Of a DNA stretch of 64,000 bases, positions 18,499-26,118 are shown piece by piece; the stretch's first letter is position 1, and each line of letters begins with the position of its first letter. A program made the position numbers and the translations under genes. This DNA comes from a virus. The notes under the pieces are model-generated. The model searched no databases. It saw only the letters and a program-made list of their open reading frames with translations, and was not told where the DNA came from. The DNA is taken from positions 1-64,000 of IMG/VR virus record IMGVR_UViG_3300039210_000318, one strand, 5' to 3'.

Positions 18499-18584
18499 GA
18501 GGCCTCCTTCCCGTCCGGCCTGGGTGGCCGTCCGTCTGTTGTCTGACCGTCCCCCCCATGAGCACGGTTCTGACACAGGGATCA

Positions 18585-18609
18585 TACCGTACCGGAGCAC
18601 AGTACGGTA
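18585..18609 (-). promoter_or_regulatory. variant palindrome with leftward -10
   Basis: TACCGTA-N11-TACGGTA inverted repeat. Read leftwards it runs into TATGAT, a plausible -10 for the gene at 18241. It differs from the 20-bp operator family by a longer centre, so it may bind a different or a weaker-binding protein. Confidence 0.45.
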
Positions 18610-18617
18610 CCCCCCCG

Positions 18618-18791
18618 TTAAAAGGCAGCAGCCAGGGCCAGGGCGACCAGCGTGCAGAGCATGGCCCAGGCCACCGCCGACGCCCAGACCCACCCCCACA
18701 TTACGCCGGCCAGCCCCAGCAGCACCGTCACTGCCCAATAGAGCGAGAGCCAGGTAGACGCCACCCGGCGCCGGCCGCGCTGGCTGTTCAT
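18618..18791 (-). CDS. 57-residue two-helix membrane protein, holin-like
   Basis: Short frame starting MNSQRGRRRVASTWLSL. A positively charged N-terminus is followed by two hydrophobic segments (about residues 14-32 and 34-57) separated by a Gly-Trp turn, the topology of class II holins. It lies close to the lysin cluster but on the opposite strand, and a ribosome site is not obvious (GGAGG is 27 nt away). Holin function is an inference from topology and place. Confidence 0.5.
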   Translation of the reverse strand: MNSQRGRRRVASTWLSLYWAVTVLLGLAGVMWGWVWASAVAWAMLCTLVALALAAAF

Positions 18792-18933
18792 GGCCGATGC
18801 CCGAAGTTCGTACTGTCCTCCGCAACCCCCCCGGCGTGCGGTGCTACGTGCTGCTGCTGGCGGGGTAGCCGGTACCGGGGGGAGTGGGAGGGCAAAAGGC
18901 CGTGTGAGGCAACGTCAAGCGTTTCTGGCGCTT

Positions 18934-19395
18934 TCATGCTGCGCTGTCTGTGGCTGCCGGGGTGGCTACCGGCTGCTTGTGGCGGGTGATGCGCAGGCCC
19001 CCGGCGCGGGTGCTCTCGGTGCGGCAGGCTTCGAGGGAGGCGGCTATCTCGCTCTCGCCGGCAGCAACGAGGGAGTGCATGAGCGCGTCGGTGCGCTTGC
19101 GGTCGTAGGTGGTGGTACGCGCCGGCTGCTGCCAGGCGAACTCGCCGTACCAGGGGAAGTCGTGGTTCTTGCCGGAGGCCTGTAGCAACGCCTCGGCCAG
19201 CTTCCGCATGGTGGCCCGGCAGCGGTCTATCGGCTCGCAGGCGGCGTCCAGGGCGGCTAGCACCACGGCGCAGCGTTCGATGGCTGCGCCGGGATCGATG
19301 AGGCCGTCGCCCCACAATGAGAAGCCGTCGATGGCGTCCAGCTCGAGTGTGTCAACGAGCGCGGCGTTGACGATCGTGTCCTGGTCCTGGGTCAT
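18934..19395 (-). CDS. hypothetical protein (153 aa)
   Basis: Start MTQDQDTIVNAALVDTLELD with GAAAGGA upstream (minus strand). Helical throughout, with one cysteine-poor core and a basic middle (RKRTDALMHSLVAAGESEIAASLEA). It overlaps the upstream gene's stop by 4 nt, so it belongs to the leftward operon with the paralogue family. No function visible. Confidence 0.7.
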   Translation of the reverse strand: MTQDQDTIVNAALVDTLELDAIDGFSLWGDGLIDPGAAIERCAVVLAALDAACEPIDRCRATMRKLAEALLQASGKNHDFPWYGEFAWQQPARTTTYDRKRTDALMHSLVAAGESEIAASLEACRTESTRAGGLRITRHKQPVATPAATDSAA

Positions 19396-19829
19396 GGCGT
19401 CGTTCCTTTCTCTATAGGCGACTGTGCGGGGTCAGACCAGGCCCGCCTATTCCAGCCTTTCGGCGCCAGCGTGTTGCTGGCGGCCGCGGCGGCTCGCCAA
19501 CCGAGGAAGTAGTCTGGTATGAACGTGGGAGGTTCGTCGGGGCAATCCTCGGCGCTCGGCTCGGTCTCCACGTCGTCGTGGTCCCAGCCGTTGAGGATGC
19601 CGCAGATGTGGCCGATGGAGGAGTCGAGCGCCGAGGCGTAGTCGGTGGCGTTGTGGTTGATGGTGGCGGTGTCAAGCCCGGCAGCCTGGGCCAGGGCGAC
19701 CAGCGCGCAGCCGCAGGGGATGCGCTCGTCGCCCCGCAGGTGGTGTGCCCATGTGCGCCGGACGGGGGCTAGACCGGTCTGGGCGAAGGCGTCGACAATG
19801 TCCTGCTCGGTGTAGGTGCGGATGCTCAT
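19392..19829 (-). CDS. PCGCAL-family paralogue 1 (unknown function)
   Basis: 145 residues. Member of a tandem family sharing: DIVDAFAQTGLAPVRRTWA at the N-terminus, a PCGCALVALAQAAG motif near residue 38, an alanine/tyrosine helix, a GILNGWD motif near residue 78, and a final GWRAAAAAS helix. The invariant PCGCAL and GWD suggest a shared fold, with the two cysteines perhaps binding metal or acting in catalysis. Overlaps neighbours by 4 nt at both ends. Confidence 0.75.
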   Translation of the reverse strand: MSIRTYTEQDIVDAFAQTGLAPVRRTWAHHLRGDERIPCGCALVALAQAAGLDTATINHNATDYASALDSSIGHICGILNGWDHDDVETEPSAEDCPDEPPTFIPDYFLGWRAAAAASNTLAPKGWNRRAWSDPAQSPIEKGTTP

Positions 19830-20215
19830 AGCTGCGTCCTGCCGCTAAAGGTTTCCTTGGCCGCGGCGAAGGCGACGCGCCAGCCGCGCAGGTAGTCGTC
19901 GGACTGGTCGGCCGTCGCGACGCGCACGAGCATGGGGTCCGGCAGGGTGACGTGACTAAAGTCGTCCCAGCCGTTGAGGATGCCTGAGGCATGCCACGCC
20001 GGTATCCTCAACGCCACGCTATAGCTGTCGGCCGTGTTTTCGAGCATGAGCGTGTCCACACCGCGGGCGACGGCCAGGGCGACCAGGGCGCAACCGCAGG
20101 GCCGGCGCGCTCCCTCCGGCCCGCGCGACCGGTTCCATGTGCCCTGGATTGGCTCAATGCCGGATTTGGTGAAGGCGTCCAGAATGTCCTGGACGGTGAC
20201 GTAGTTTTCAGCCAT
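19826..20215 (-). CDS. PCGCAL-family paralogue 2 (unknown function)
   Basis: 129 residues starting MAENYVTVQDILDAFTKSGIEPIQGTW. Contains PCGCALVALAVARG near residue 39, SGILNGWDD near residue 79 and a C-terminal GWRVAFAAAKETF helix, aligning end to end with the neighbouring paralogues. Overlaps the next leftward gene by 4 nt. Function not known. Confidence 0.75.
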   Translation of the reverse strand: MAENYVTVQDILDAFTKSGIEPIQGTWNRSRGPEGARRPCGCALVALAVARGVDTLMLENTADSYSVALRIPAWHASGILNGWDDFSHVTLPDPMLVRVATADQSDDYLRGWRVAFAAAKETFSGRTQL

Positions 20216-20609
20216 TGATCTGTACCTCCATGATGCGCTTGGCGGCGGCGTGGGCAGCCTCCCAGCCGGCTTTGTAGTGGGCCTTGCCTCTGGCGTCGGC
20301 GTTGGCCGGGTGGTAGCGGAAGCTGTTGTCAAAGGAGCCGAGCACGTCCCAGCCGTTGACGATGCCCAGGGCGTGGTATTCCGTGGTGCCGAGGACCTTG
20401 GCATAGCTACGCTCATCGAGGGGCAGCAAGGCGTTTTCCAGGTCGATACCGGCGTCGACTGCGAGGCAGACCAGGGCGCAACCACAAGGACTGCGGTAGT
20501 CACCGTCGTACCAGACGTGGGACCAGGTGCGGCGTACCGGACGGATACCGGTACGGTCGTAGGCGTCGACAATGTCCTGCTCGCTGAAAAGGCGCAGGCG
20601 CTTGGTCAT
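20208..20609 (-). CDS. PCGCAL-family paralogue 3 (unknown function)
   Basis: 133 residues starting MTKRLRLFSEQDIVDAYDRTGIRPVRRTW. Shares SPCGCALVCLAVDAG, GIVNGWD and the final GWEAAHAAAKRIM helix. One extra cysteine follows the motif (ALVCLA). It is in the same leftward operon, overlapping the previous member by 8 nt and the next gene by 4 nt. Confidence 0.75.
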   Translation of the reverse strand: MTKRLRLFSEQDIVDAYDRTGIRPVRRTWSHVWYDGDYRSPCGCALVCLAVDAGIDLENALLPLDERSYAKVLGTTEYHALGIVNGWDVLGSFDNSFRYHPANADARGKAHYKAGWEAAHAAAKRIMEVQING

Positions 20610-21094
20610 GGGTGCAACCCTCCATTCTCGTAGACCATTAGATTCTTGCCGTAGTTGAGCTTCAGCGCGCGGTGGATGCCGAAGCCGCAGCGCATGCCGG
20701 CGCGGAAAGAGTGCAGGGTGGCAGCCTCGCTGCGCCGCTCCCCGGCGATCCTGCCAACTCCTTCCTGGTAGAAGACCCCTTCTTCCCCGGTACTGGCGTA
20801 GTCGAAGCCGTGGCCGATCCCCACCGTGTAGGCGACGGAGTAGCCCAGCAGGGATGCTAGGCGGACGTAGTTGCCCTTCCATGGCCGGCCGGTGTCGATG
20901 GCCGAGATAGCGGGGGATTGGCCCTGCTCGTGCCAGACGACGGCGACCAGGGGGCAGGCGCAATCCGGGGGCAGGGGTTGGGGCAGGGGAGCAGTGACGG
21001 TGTGGTACCGACGAAAGTAGAAGCCGCCCGTCAGAGGCAGCATCTCAATGTGGGCATAGGCTTTGAGGACGCGCTTAGGGGTGAACGGGCGCAT
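20606..21094 (-). CDS. diverged PCGCAL-family member (paralogue 4)
   Basis: 162 residues. The N-terminal helix (PKRVLKAYAHIEMLPLTGGFYFRRY) and the CACPLVAVVW, GIGHGFD and FRAGMRCGFG segments sit where PCGCALVAL, GILNGWD and the final GW helix lie in the neighbours, so it looks like an old duplicate with changed motif residues and an extended C-terminus. It shows how far the family can drift. Function unknown. Confidence 0.65.
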   Translation of the reverse strand: MRPFTPKRVLKAYAHIEMLPLTGGFYFRRYHTVTAPLPQPLPPDCACPLVAVVWHEQGQSPAISAIDTGRPWKGNYVRLASLLGYSVAYTVGIGHGFDYASTGEEGVFYQEGVGRIAGERRSEAATLHSFRAGMRCGFGIHRALKLNYGKNLMVYENGGLHP

Positions 21095-21635
21095 CGGTCT
21101 CCTCCTGCTCTCGTGATACCAGGCCAAAGTAGGCGGCTGGCCATGGGTTGCCGGTAGTCGTTTCCTGCCCGCAGCGGGGACAGGTCCAGGACGTGGACGG
21201 ACCCTCCGGGTCCGCTCGGGTGGGCAGGGGTTGGAAGGGCAGGAGACCGCCGCAGGCGCAGCGCGGTCGGCGCAAGGCCGACGCGACGTGAGCCTGGTAG
21301 CGGTCGGTTTGCCGGATGCTCCTCCGCGCCGCCGGATGCACCATGGGCAGGAAGGGCACCCCCGCGCGCTCCAGCGCGCGCCGGACCCGCTCCCCCAGGG
21401 CCACGATGGTATCTCCGGCCGCGGCGTCGTCGGCAATCATCCAGAGCGCATGGTCGTTTACCTCCCATGGCGTCGTGTCGAGGTAGAGGTTGGTAAAGCG
21501 GCAGCATGCCGGGTCTACCCCGGCGGCGCGCAGCGCGGCGAATAGGGTCTTGGCGGCGAGCCTGCCGTCCGTCCAGGAGACCCCCATGCTGATGGCGCGC
21601 TTGCTGCGGCGCTCGCCTACAAAGAGGTAGGTCAT
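21075..21635 (-). CDS. hypothetical protein with C-terminal zinc ribbon
   Basis: 186 residues. The first 95 residues form an alpha/beta domain (MTYLFVGERRSKRAISMGVSW through GDTIVALGERVRRAL) with an uracil-glycosylase or thymidylate-like feel only in size. A C-terminal zinc ribbon is made from CACG (near 127) and CPRC (near 152). It is inserted between paralogues 4 and 5. FVGERRSKRA is distinctive and would be a good search seed. No function assigned. Confidence 0.7.
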   Translation of the reverse strand: MTYLFVGERRSKRAISMGVSWTDGRLAAKTLFAALRAAGVDPACCRFTNLYLDTTPWEVNDHALWMIADDAAAGDTIVALGERVRRALERAGVPFLPMVHPAARRSIRQTDRYQAHVASALRRPRCACGGLLPFQPLPTRADPEGPSTSWTCPRCGQETTTGNPWPAAYFGLVSREQEETDAPVHP

Positions 21636-22000
21636 GCTGCCTCCTCCCCAAAGAGCGTGCGGGAGGCGGTGTTGGCGGCTTGCCAGCCGGCGTAATAGAC
21701 GGGGCCGGAGGGAGCGTTGCCGGAGGGGCGCCGGTGCGGGCTATCCCAGCCGTCGAGGATGCCCTGGGCATGCGGCCGGGAGATGCCCAGGGCATGCGCG
21801 TAGGTTGCAGCACCGAAGGGCTCGTTGGCCTGCATGGCGGGGAAGCACCCCGCTGCCTCGGCCAGCGCGACCAGGGCGCAGCCGCAGGGAACGAGGAAGC
21901 CCGCGTGCAGAGTCACCCGGGCCCACGTGTACCGGATTGGCTGGAGTTTGGTCTGCCGGAAAGCGAGGACAATGTCCTCGGCGGTAAAGAACTTGCTCAT
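21632..22000 (-). CDS. PCGCAL-family paralogue 5 (unknown function)
   Basis: 122 residues starting MSKFFTAEDIVLAFRQTKLQPIRYTWA. Contains PCGCALVALAEAAG, AQGILDGWD and a final GWQAANTASRTLF helix. It has the highest similarity to paralogue 1 by eye. A possible GAGGA ribosome site lies upstream on the minus strand. Confidence 0.75.
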   Translation of the reverse strand: MSKFFTAEDIVLAFRQTKLQPIRYTWARVTLHAGFLVPCGCALVALAEAAGCFPAMQANEPFGAATYAHALGISRPHAQGILDGWDSPHRRPSGNAPSGPVYYAGWQAANTASRTLFGEEAA

Positions 22001-22001
22001 G

Positions 22002-22316
22002 CTAGTCCTCCTCATTGCCCCATACGTCGCCCAGCGGGAGCATGGCTGCACGGGCGTCCGCTTGGCGAGCCGCCAGAGATTGCTTGGCCCGCGTCTCGGC
22101 GTCCAGCAGCAGGAGCGCTGCGTCGGCGCCGTAGGCGGTGGCGAACGCCTTCATCCCCATGACCTTGGCGGTTGCGCCGGTCACCCGGAGGTAGACGGCG
22201 TTAGCCAGTTTCGTCTCGGCGTCCTGCCGGGAGAGTTGGGTGTCCTGGCGGTTGGAGCCGAGGAGAAAGTCTCGCCCCCGCGCCGGGGTGACGACGATGA
22301 CGTGGGGGTCTAGCAT
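22002..22316 (-). CDS. hypothetical protein (104 aa)
   Basis: Starts MLDPHVIVVTPARGRDFLLGSN; the ATG overlaps the stop of the upstream gene (ATGCTAG). Short N-terminal strands and then long helices rich in Ala and Arg. No motif recognised. It is the second gene of an operon driven by the promoter at 22581. Confidence 0.6.
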   Translation of the reverse strand: MLDPHVIVVTPARGRDFLLGSNRQDTQLSRQDAETKLANAVYLRVTGATAKVMGMKAFATAYGADAALLLLDAETRAKQSLAARQADARAAMLPLGDVWGNEED

Positions 22317-22513
22317 GCCGCGCTCCGCTGCTGGTCGCGGCGGGGGGAGGCTTCCTCGACGGCTCGCTCCGTCAAGGTGGCGACGCGCTCCTGCGCGGCG
22401 TCCAGGCGGCGCCGCCAGTAGGCAGCCGAAGGGGAGCCGGGCGGCGCGGCAGCGAGCCGGGAGCGCAGGTGTTGCACCTGGTCGCGATCGCGCACGCGCT
22501 CGTAGCCGAGCAA
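22310..22513 (-). CDS. small coiled-coil protein
   Basis: 67 residues if started at the TTG at 22513, mostly one charged helix (RVRDRDQVQHLRSRLAAA, DAAQERVATLTERAVEEA). The start is doubtful: an in-frame ATT at 22531 has GAAAGGA exactly 7 nt upstream, which fits this phage's ribosome sites far better and would add six residues (IPPILD). First gene after the leftward promoter at 22581. Confidence 0.55.
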   Translation of the reverse strand: MLGYERVRDRDQVQHLRSRLAAAPPGSPSAAYWRRRLDAAQERVATLTERAVEEASPRRDQQRSAAC

Positions 22514-22580
22514 GTCCAGGATGGGAGGAATGGGTCTGTCCTTTCTGTACCGGCGCGTCCGTCGCGCCGGTACCCGTATA

Positions 22581-22608
22581 GCATACCGCTACGCTACGGT
22601 ATCCAAAA
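22581..22608 (-). promoter_or_regulatory. leftward operator-promoter
   Basis: ATACCG-CTACGCTA-CGGTAT (22583-22602) with a leftward -10 TATGCT (22586-22581) set 17 nt from a weak -35. It overlaps the 3' end of the gene at 22594. Confidence 0.65.
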
Positions 22609-22839
22609 GGGGGTCTGCCGAAGGTACGGGTCAACGGTAGTACCTTCGGCGGGCGGCTCCGGTAGCCGGCCGATCGGCAGCACGGCGGTGAGGCGGTGCG
22701 TGCCGGGCAGGGCGGCGCGGCGCAAATCTGCGGCGCAGCCAGCGGCGGCTTTGGCGCTGCGATGGTCGTGACCGCAGGTGTAGGAGAGCACCCAGGAGCC
22801 GTCCTGCTCCTGGGTGCGCGTCTCAACGTGGTAGGTCAT
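22594..22839 (-). CDS. hypothetical protein (81 aa)
   Basis: Starts MTYHVETRTQEQDGSWVLSYTCGHDHRSAKAAAGCAADL. CGHDH-x8-C suggests a small metal site. Its last codons contain both a hairpin (22617-22650) and the next operon's operator-promoter. The ATG overlaps the stop of the ArdC-like gene by 4 nt. Confidence 0.65.
   Translation of the reverse strand: MTYHVETRTQEQDGSWVLSYTCGHDHRSAKAAAGCAADLRRAALPGTHRLTAVLPIGRLPEPPAEGTTVDPYLRQTPFWIP
22617..22650. promoter_or_regulatory. GCCGAAGGTAC hairpin inside a gene end
   Basis: GCCGAAGGTAC and GTACCTTCGGC form an 11-bp stem with a 12-nt loop. The same stem is used as a terminator at 56256-56292, and half of it recurs upstream of many promoters here. On the minus strand it could end the ArdC operon just before the next promoter. 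Confidence 0.55.
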
Positions 22840-23708
22840 GCCGCCACGTCCTCGGTGGCGTCGGCGGCGGGGGTGCAGGCGTTGATGATATGCGCCGCGG
22901 CCTTGGCGATGCTCGCCAGTTCGCCGCGCAGGGTGTCCGGCGTGCCGTGCCAGGACAAAAGGTAGTCGGCGGCGAAGGGGTTGGCAATGCCGTAGTGGCG
23001 GGCGACCACGTAGGCGGTCGCCTCGGCGTGCCATTCCGCTACCTCGCGGGCGGTCGCTGCCTCGCCCGCCTCGAAGTGCAGCAGGCGGTGCGCCCACTCG
23101 TGCCAGAGGACCAGCAGCCGGTCGTGGCTGCCGAGACCCTCGGCGGTGACGATGCGGCCGTCGCGGGTAGCGTAGCCGCGCGCCGCCCCCGGCATGGGTC
23201 CTTCGCTTACGCGCGCGCCGTCCTTCGCCAGCGCGGCCAGGGTGACGTCGACCTGCTCCTGCGCGTCGTCGCCCAGGGGTGTCCAGTACTCGGGGAGGGG
23301 CTTCGAGTCGTCCAGTTGGGAGGCGTCGAAGACCGCCACGTCGCGGAAGGCCAGACGCTTGCTTTCCTCGCCGGTCTCCGGGTCAACGGTCCCGGATTTC
23401 AGGACGATGGGGGCAAGGATGCGCAGGGCCTTCTGGCCCCTGGCGACCTGGTAGCCCGCCTCCTGCCATGCGCGGTAGGAGGCCACCTGGGTGGCGTGGG
23501 GGCATTGCAGGGCGATCAGGATGCAGTTGCGGAAGCTGTACTTGTGGAAGCGCGCGGCGAAGTCGAGGAAGGACACCAGGCGGTCGCTCTTGCCCGCCGC
23601 CATCTCCTCGGCCAGCGCGGCGAGGGAGGTGTTGAGGTCGGCGTTGAGGCCCGTGCGCCGCTCCTCGGCGGCGGCGCGGGCTGCTGCGTCGGGGGTGTAC
23701 TTGCTCAT
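22836..23708 (-). CDS. ardC: ArdC-like antirestriction protein
   Basis: 290 residues. The N-terminal part (about 20-125) has the ArdC ssDNA-binding layout: LVSFLDFAARFHKYSFRNCILIALQCP, then ATQVASYRAWQEAGYQVARGQKALRILAPI. The C-terminal part is a zinc metallopeptidase-like domain with LVLWHEWAHRLLHF (HExxH, near residue 200) and a downstream Glu in EWHAEATAYVVARHYG. ArdC proteins are known to protect incoming DNA from restriction. Fits with the several methyltransferases in this phage. Confidence 0.8.
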   Translation of the reverse strand: MSKYTPDAAARAAAEERRTGLNADLNTSLAALAEEMAAGKSDRLVSFLDFAARFHKYSFRNCILIALQCPHATQVASYRAWQEAGYQVARGQKALRILAPIVLKSGTVDPETGEESKRLAFRDVAVFDASQLDDSKPLPEYWTPLGDDAQEQVDVTLAALAKDGARVSEGPMPGAARGYATRDGRIVTAEGLGSHDRLLVLWHEWAHRLLHFEAGEAATAREVAEWHAEATAYVVARHYGIANPFAADYLLSWHGTPDTLRGELASIAKAAAHIINACTPAADATEDVAA

Positions 23709-24103
23709 GCCAGCACCGTCCTTTCCTCGTTCGTCCAGGGGTCATAGGTGTCGCCGGTGTCGGGGTCCGGCAGCTCCGGCGCGTCCTCCGCTTCCCGGCG
23801 CAGGAGGAGCATGGCCCCCCCCGTATCGCTACCCGGCGCGTAGAGCGGGGTGCAGGAAACCAGGTCCCACCCCTCGCGGGCGAAGCGGTTGATGTAGTCG
23901 CTTTCGTCCACCCAGAGGAGCAGCTTGTACTCATAGGTGGGCTGCCCCGCCGCGCGGCGCAGGATCAGGTTCATGAGCGCCTGGTTTCCTACGGCGCAGG
24001 AGGTCGCGCTGGCGATCTCCCAGCCGTCGGAGCTGAGCCGGTTCAGACTTTCGTCCAGTTCCATCCCGGCGTACAGGCAAAGGGTCTTGTGCTCGTACTT
24101 CAC
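23705..24103 (-). CDS. tandem DUF4177-like protein
   Basis: 132 residues from a GTG whose first bases overlap the upstream stop (GTGA). Two similar halves are visible: YEHKTLCLY ... LNRLSSDGWEIASATS ... LILRR and YEYKLLLW ... INRFAREGWDLVSCTP ... MLLLRRE. The L-N-x-x-G-W-x-L/I-x-S pattern matches the small DUF4177 fold, here duplicated. Acidic C-terminal tail. Role unknown. Confidence 0.65.
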   Translation of the reverse strand: MKYEHKTLCLYAGMELDESLNRLSSDGWEIASATSCAVGNQALMNLILRRAAGQPTYEYKLLLWVDESDYINRFAREGWDLVSCTPLYAPGSDTGGAMLLLRREAEDAPELPDPDTGDTYDPWTNEERTVLA

Positions 24104-24393
24104 GCCACCCCCCCCTCGAGGGCGGCGAGGTCGGCCTTGGCGGTAGCGATCAGCGGCGCGTAGCGGCTGAGGTTTTCCGGGTGAATCGCCAGCTTGCCCT
24201 CGTAGGTGCGGATGAAGTTCCGCAGCCCCTGGGCCTTGTGGTTGCGCTGCTCCTGCGCGCGCAGGGACGTGACGTGCCAGCAGGCGCGGCCGCTGCGTCC
24301 GGCGGCGCAGGTGCATTCGCTCGCGCCGTTGTCATGCAGCAGGGTGTGGTAGGTCGCGTTGCTCGTCCGGCTGGGCATTAAGGCTTGTACCAT
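24100..24393 (-). CDS. SWIM zinc-finger protein
   Basis: 97 residues starting MVQALMPSRTSNATYHTLL. CTCAAGRSGRACWH (C-x-C-xn-C-x-H, near residues 29-42) is the SWIM signature, known for binding DNA or proteins. A basic helix follows. GAAAGGA lies upstream. First gene of the leftward operon with the DUF4177-like, ArdC-like and 81-aa genes, driven by the promoter at 24444. Confidence 0.75.
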   Translation of the reverse strand: MVQALMPSRTSNATYHTLLHDNGASECTCAAGRSGRACWHVTSLRAQEQRNHKAQGLRNFIRTYEGKLAIHPENLSRYAPLIATAKADLAALEGGVA

Positions 24394-24443
24394 CGGGGGC
24401 TGGTCCTTTCCTTCGCGGCGCGTCCTGCGCGCCGTGTAAAGGG

Positions 24444-24472
24444 AGTATACCGCTACGCAACGGTATACGCAA
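24444..24472 (-). promoter_or_regulatory. leftward operator-promoter of the ArdC operon
   Basis: Minus-strand -35 TTGCGT (24472-24467), 17-nt spacer and -10 TATACT (24449-24444). The palindrome ATACCG-N8-CGGTAT at 24447-24466 covers the spacer. Confidence 0.8.
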
Positions 24473-24540
24473 GCGCCACGGCGCCACGCCGGCCAAAGGT
24501 ACCCCTCTGCGGTAGCCCATCTGGCCGGCGCGCGCGCGGA

Positions 24541-24771
24541 AAACGCACCCCGACGTTGCCCCACACGCCGCGTTAGAAACGCGAACGGGTAATACTGGCA
24601 GCCCGCGCCGACTACCCCAGAACCGCGCCACGTTGCCCAAGGCCGGGTGGCCCCCTTTCCGGCCTGCGCCTGACCCCAACGATGCCCCCCAGCGGGGGCC
24701 AACGGGCGACGTGGGGCAACGTCGGCGCAAAGACGGGGGAGGTGTCCGGGGGTTGCCATCGGCGGCGGTCA
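24541..24771 (-). repeat. 230-bp dispersed repeat, copy A (inverted orientation)
   Basis: Matches the copies at 51444, 55515 and 61308 when read on the minus strand: starts TGACCGCCGCCGATGGCAAC, contains GGCATCGTTGGGGTCAGGC and CTAACGCGGCGTGTGGGGCA, and ends GGGGTGCGTTTT. It contains several GGGGCAWCGT-type short sites in both orientations. It lies directly upstream of the leftward promoter at 24444; the stretch 24473-24540 between them carries the GCCAGATGGGCTAC block also seen upstream of cassette promoters. Nothing coding is seen in 24394-24870. Confidence 0.75.
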
Positions 24772-24870
24772 GGCGTGCGCGGCGGGTCAGCCGGCCAGGC
24801 AGGCTCCAGAAACGGCGCTACCGCTGTCATGACGCATGACAGCGGTAGCGGGCAGGGCCAGCGCGGGCGG

Positions 24871-25521
24871 TTATGCCCCCTTGCGCTCGGCCAGCCAAAC
24901 CGGCTTCTGGCCACACTTGGCCGAGCAGAACCAGGCGCTGTATGGTCGGCCGTCCCGCGTGGTGCCGCTGCGCAGCAGCATCGGTTCGTCGCAGGAAGGG
25001 CAGGACCGCGCAAGCGCCTCGCCCAATTGCTTCTCCTCGTCGTTGCCGTCCGCCGCCAGGACGCGCGGCCGCTGTTCGTAGTTTGGCTGCTGCTGCCCAC
25101 CCCCGGCGCTCGTCTCCTTCTCGTACAAAGAATTGCCGAAGGCATTACCGAAGGTGCGCAGCGCCCGCTTCAGGGCGTCGGTAACCGCTCCCTTGATGGC
25201 GGTCTCCTGGGCGTCGGGTGAAGCCTGGTCGCTGTCGCGGGGGATCGCCGGAATGCCGACGCCGACGTCCTCACGGTTGATCGGCTCGCCTTCCGGCGGC
25301 AGCACGGTCAGCAGGATGGTGGCGAGCCAGACCCCTTGCTGGTGCTCCAGCTTGGTGACCCGGTAGGACCAGCCGTGATAGCCAAAGACGGAGTTCGCCA
25401 TGCTGATCACGTCATGGCCTTCGAGGTAGCGGAGTTCGATCCCCTGCTTGCGCCGGGTATGCACCCGGCTATCGTCTACCTTCTGGTCGAGTTGGTCCAG
25501 TTGCGCCGGCGCAAAGCCCAT
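24871..25521 (-). CDS. Rad52-family single-strand annealing protein with zinc ribbon
   Basis: 216 residues. The core (IELRYLEGHDVISMANSVFGYHGWSYRVTKLE, VGVGIP, DAQETAIKGAVTDALKRALRTFGNAFGNSLYEKE) is the Rad52/Rad22 DNA-binding fold. A C-terminal ribbon (CPSCDEP ... WFCSAKCG) is added. It would anneal phage DNA ends in recombination and replication, with the SSB encoded just upstream. ATG at 25521 chosen; an upstream ATG would add 13 residues of unlikely leader. Confidence 0.85.
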   Translation of the reverse strand: MGFAPAQLDQLDQKVDDSRVHTRRKQGIELRYLEGHDVISMANSVFGYHGWSYRVTKLEHQQGVWLATILLTVLPPEGEPINREDVGVGIPAIPRDSDQASPDAQETAIKGAVTDALKRALRTFGNAFGNSLYEKETSAGGGQQQPNYEQRPRVLAADGNDEEKQLGEALARSCPSCDEPMLLRSGTTRDGRPYSAWFCSAKCGQKPVWLAERKGA

Positions 25522-25584
25522 GGCCTTTTCCTCTCTCGCCGCTCTCGGCCCGCCGCGCAAGTGCGGCGGGCCATGCCCCTGCCC

Positions 25585-25983
25585 CTAGAAGGGCAGATCG
25601 TCGTCCAGGGAGTCGTTGCTCGGCGCGGCAGCCGCCACTCGCTCTCCGGCATCGGCGCGGCTACCGAGCAGTTGCAGCTGCTGGACAATCACCTCGACGC
25701 GGTAGTGCTTCTGGCCTTCGGTGTCCTCCCAGGAGCGGGTCTGCAGGCGTCCCTCGATGTAGACCTTCCCGCCTTTGACGAGGTACTGGTTGGCGATCTC
25801 CGCTTGGCGGTCAAAGGCCACGATGTTGAACCACTCGGTTTCCTCGCGGCGGTTGCCTTCCTGGCCCACGGTGCGCGAGACCGCTACCGAGAAGTTGGTG
25901 ACCGGCTTGCCGCTGGGCGTGTATCTCATTTCGGGGTCTTTGCCGAGGTTGCCCAAAATGATGACCTTGTTTACTCCTGCCAT
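25585..25983 (-). CDS. ssb: single-stranded DNA-binding protein
   Basis: 132 residues with a complete OB fold: MAGVNKVIILGNLGKDPEMRYTPSGKPVTNFSVAVSR, ETEWFNIVAFDRQAEIANQYLVKGGKVYIEGRLQTRSWEDTEGQKHYRVEVIVQQLQLL, and the acidic tip DDDLPF that recruits replication proteins. A GGAGG site precedes the ATG. It pairs with the Rad52-type gene downstream. Confidence 0.95.
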   Translation of the reverse strand: MAGVNKVIILGNLGKDPEMRYTPSGKPVTNFSVAVSRTVGQEGNRREETEWFNIVAFDRQAEIANQYLVKGGKVYIEGRLQTRSWEDTEGQKHYRVEVIVQQLQLLGSRADAGERVAAAAPSNDSLDDDLPF

Positions 25984-26052
25984 TCCTGGCCTCCTTACCG
26001 CTCGCGCCGCCCCCGGTAGCCATACCGGGCGGCAGCGCGCGCCGGTAGCATT

Positions 26053-26081
26053 AGTATACCGTACCGCTATGGTATGCTCCG
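26053..26081 (-). promoter_or_regulatory. operator-promoter of ssb
   Basis: ATACCG-TACCGCTA-TGGTAT (26056-26075), one mismatch in the arms. Leftward -10 TATACT (26058-26053) 17 nt from a poor -35. The other orientation would also give TATGCT, so direction is inferred from the ssb gene 70 nt to the left. Confidence 0.6.
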
Positions 26082-26118
26082 AGAAAGCGGGCTAGCCGGT
26101 TGGGCTAGCCCGCCTGGG

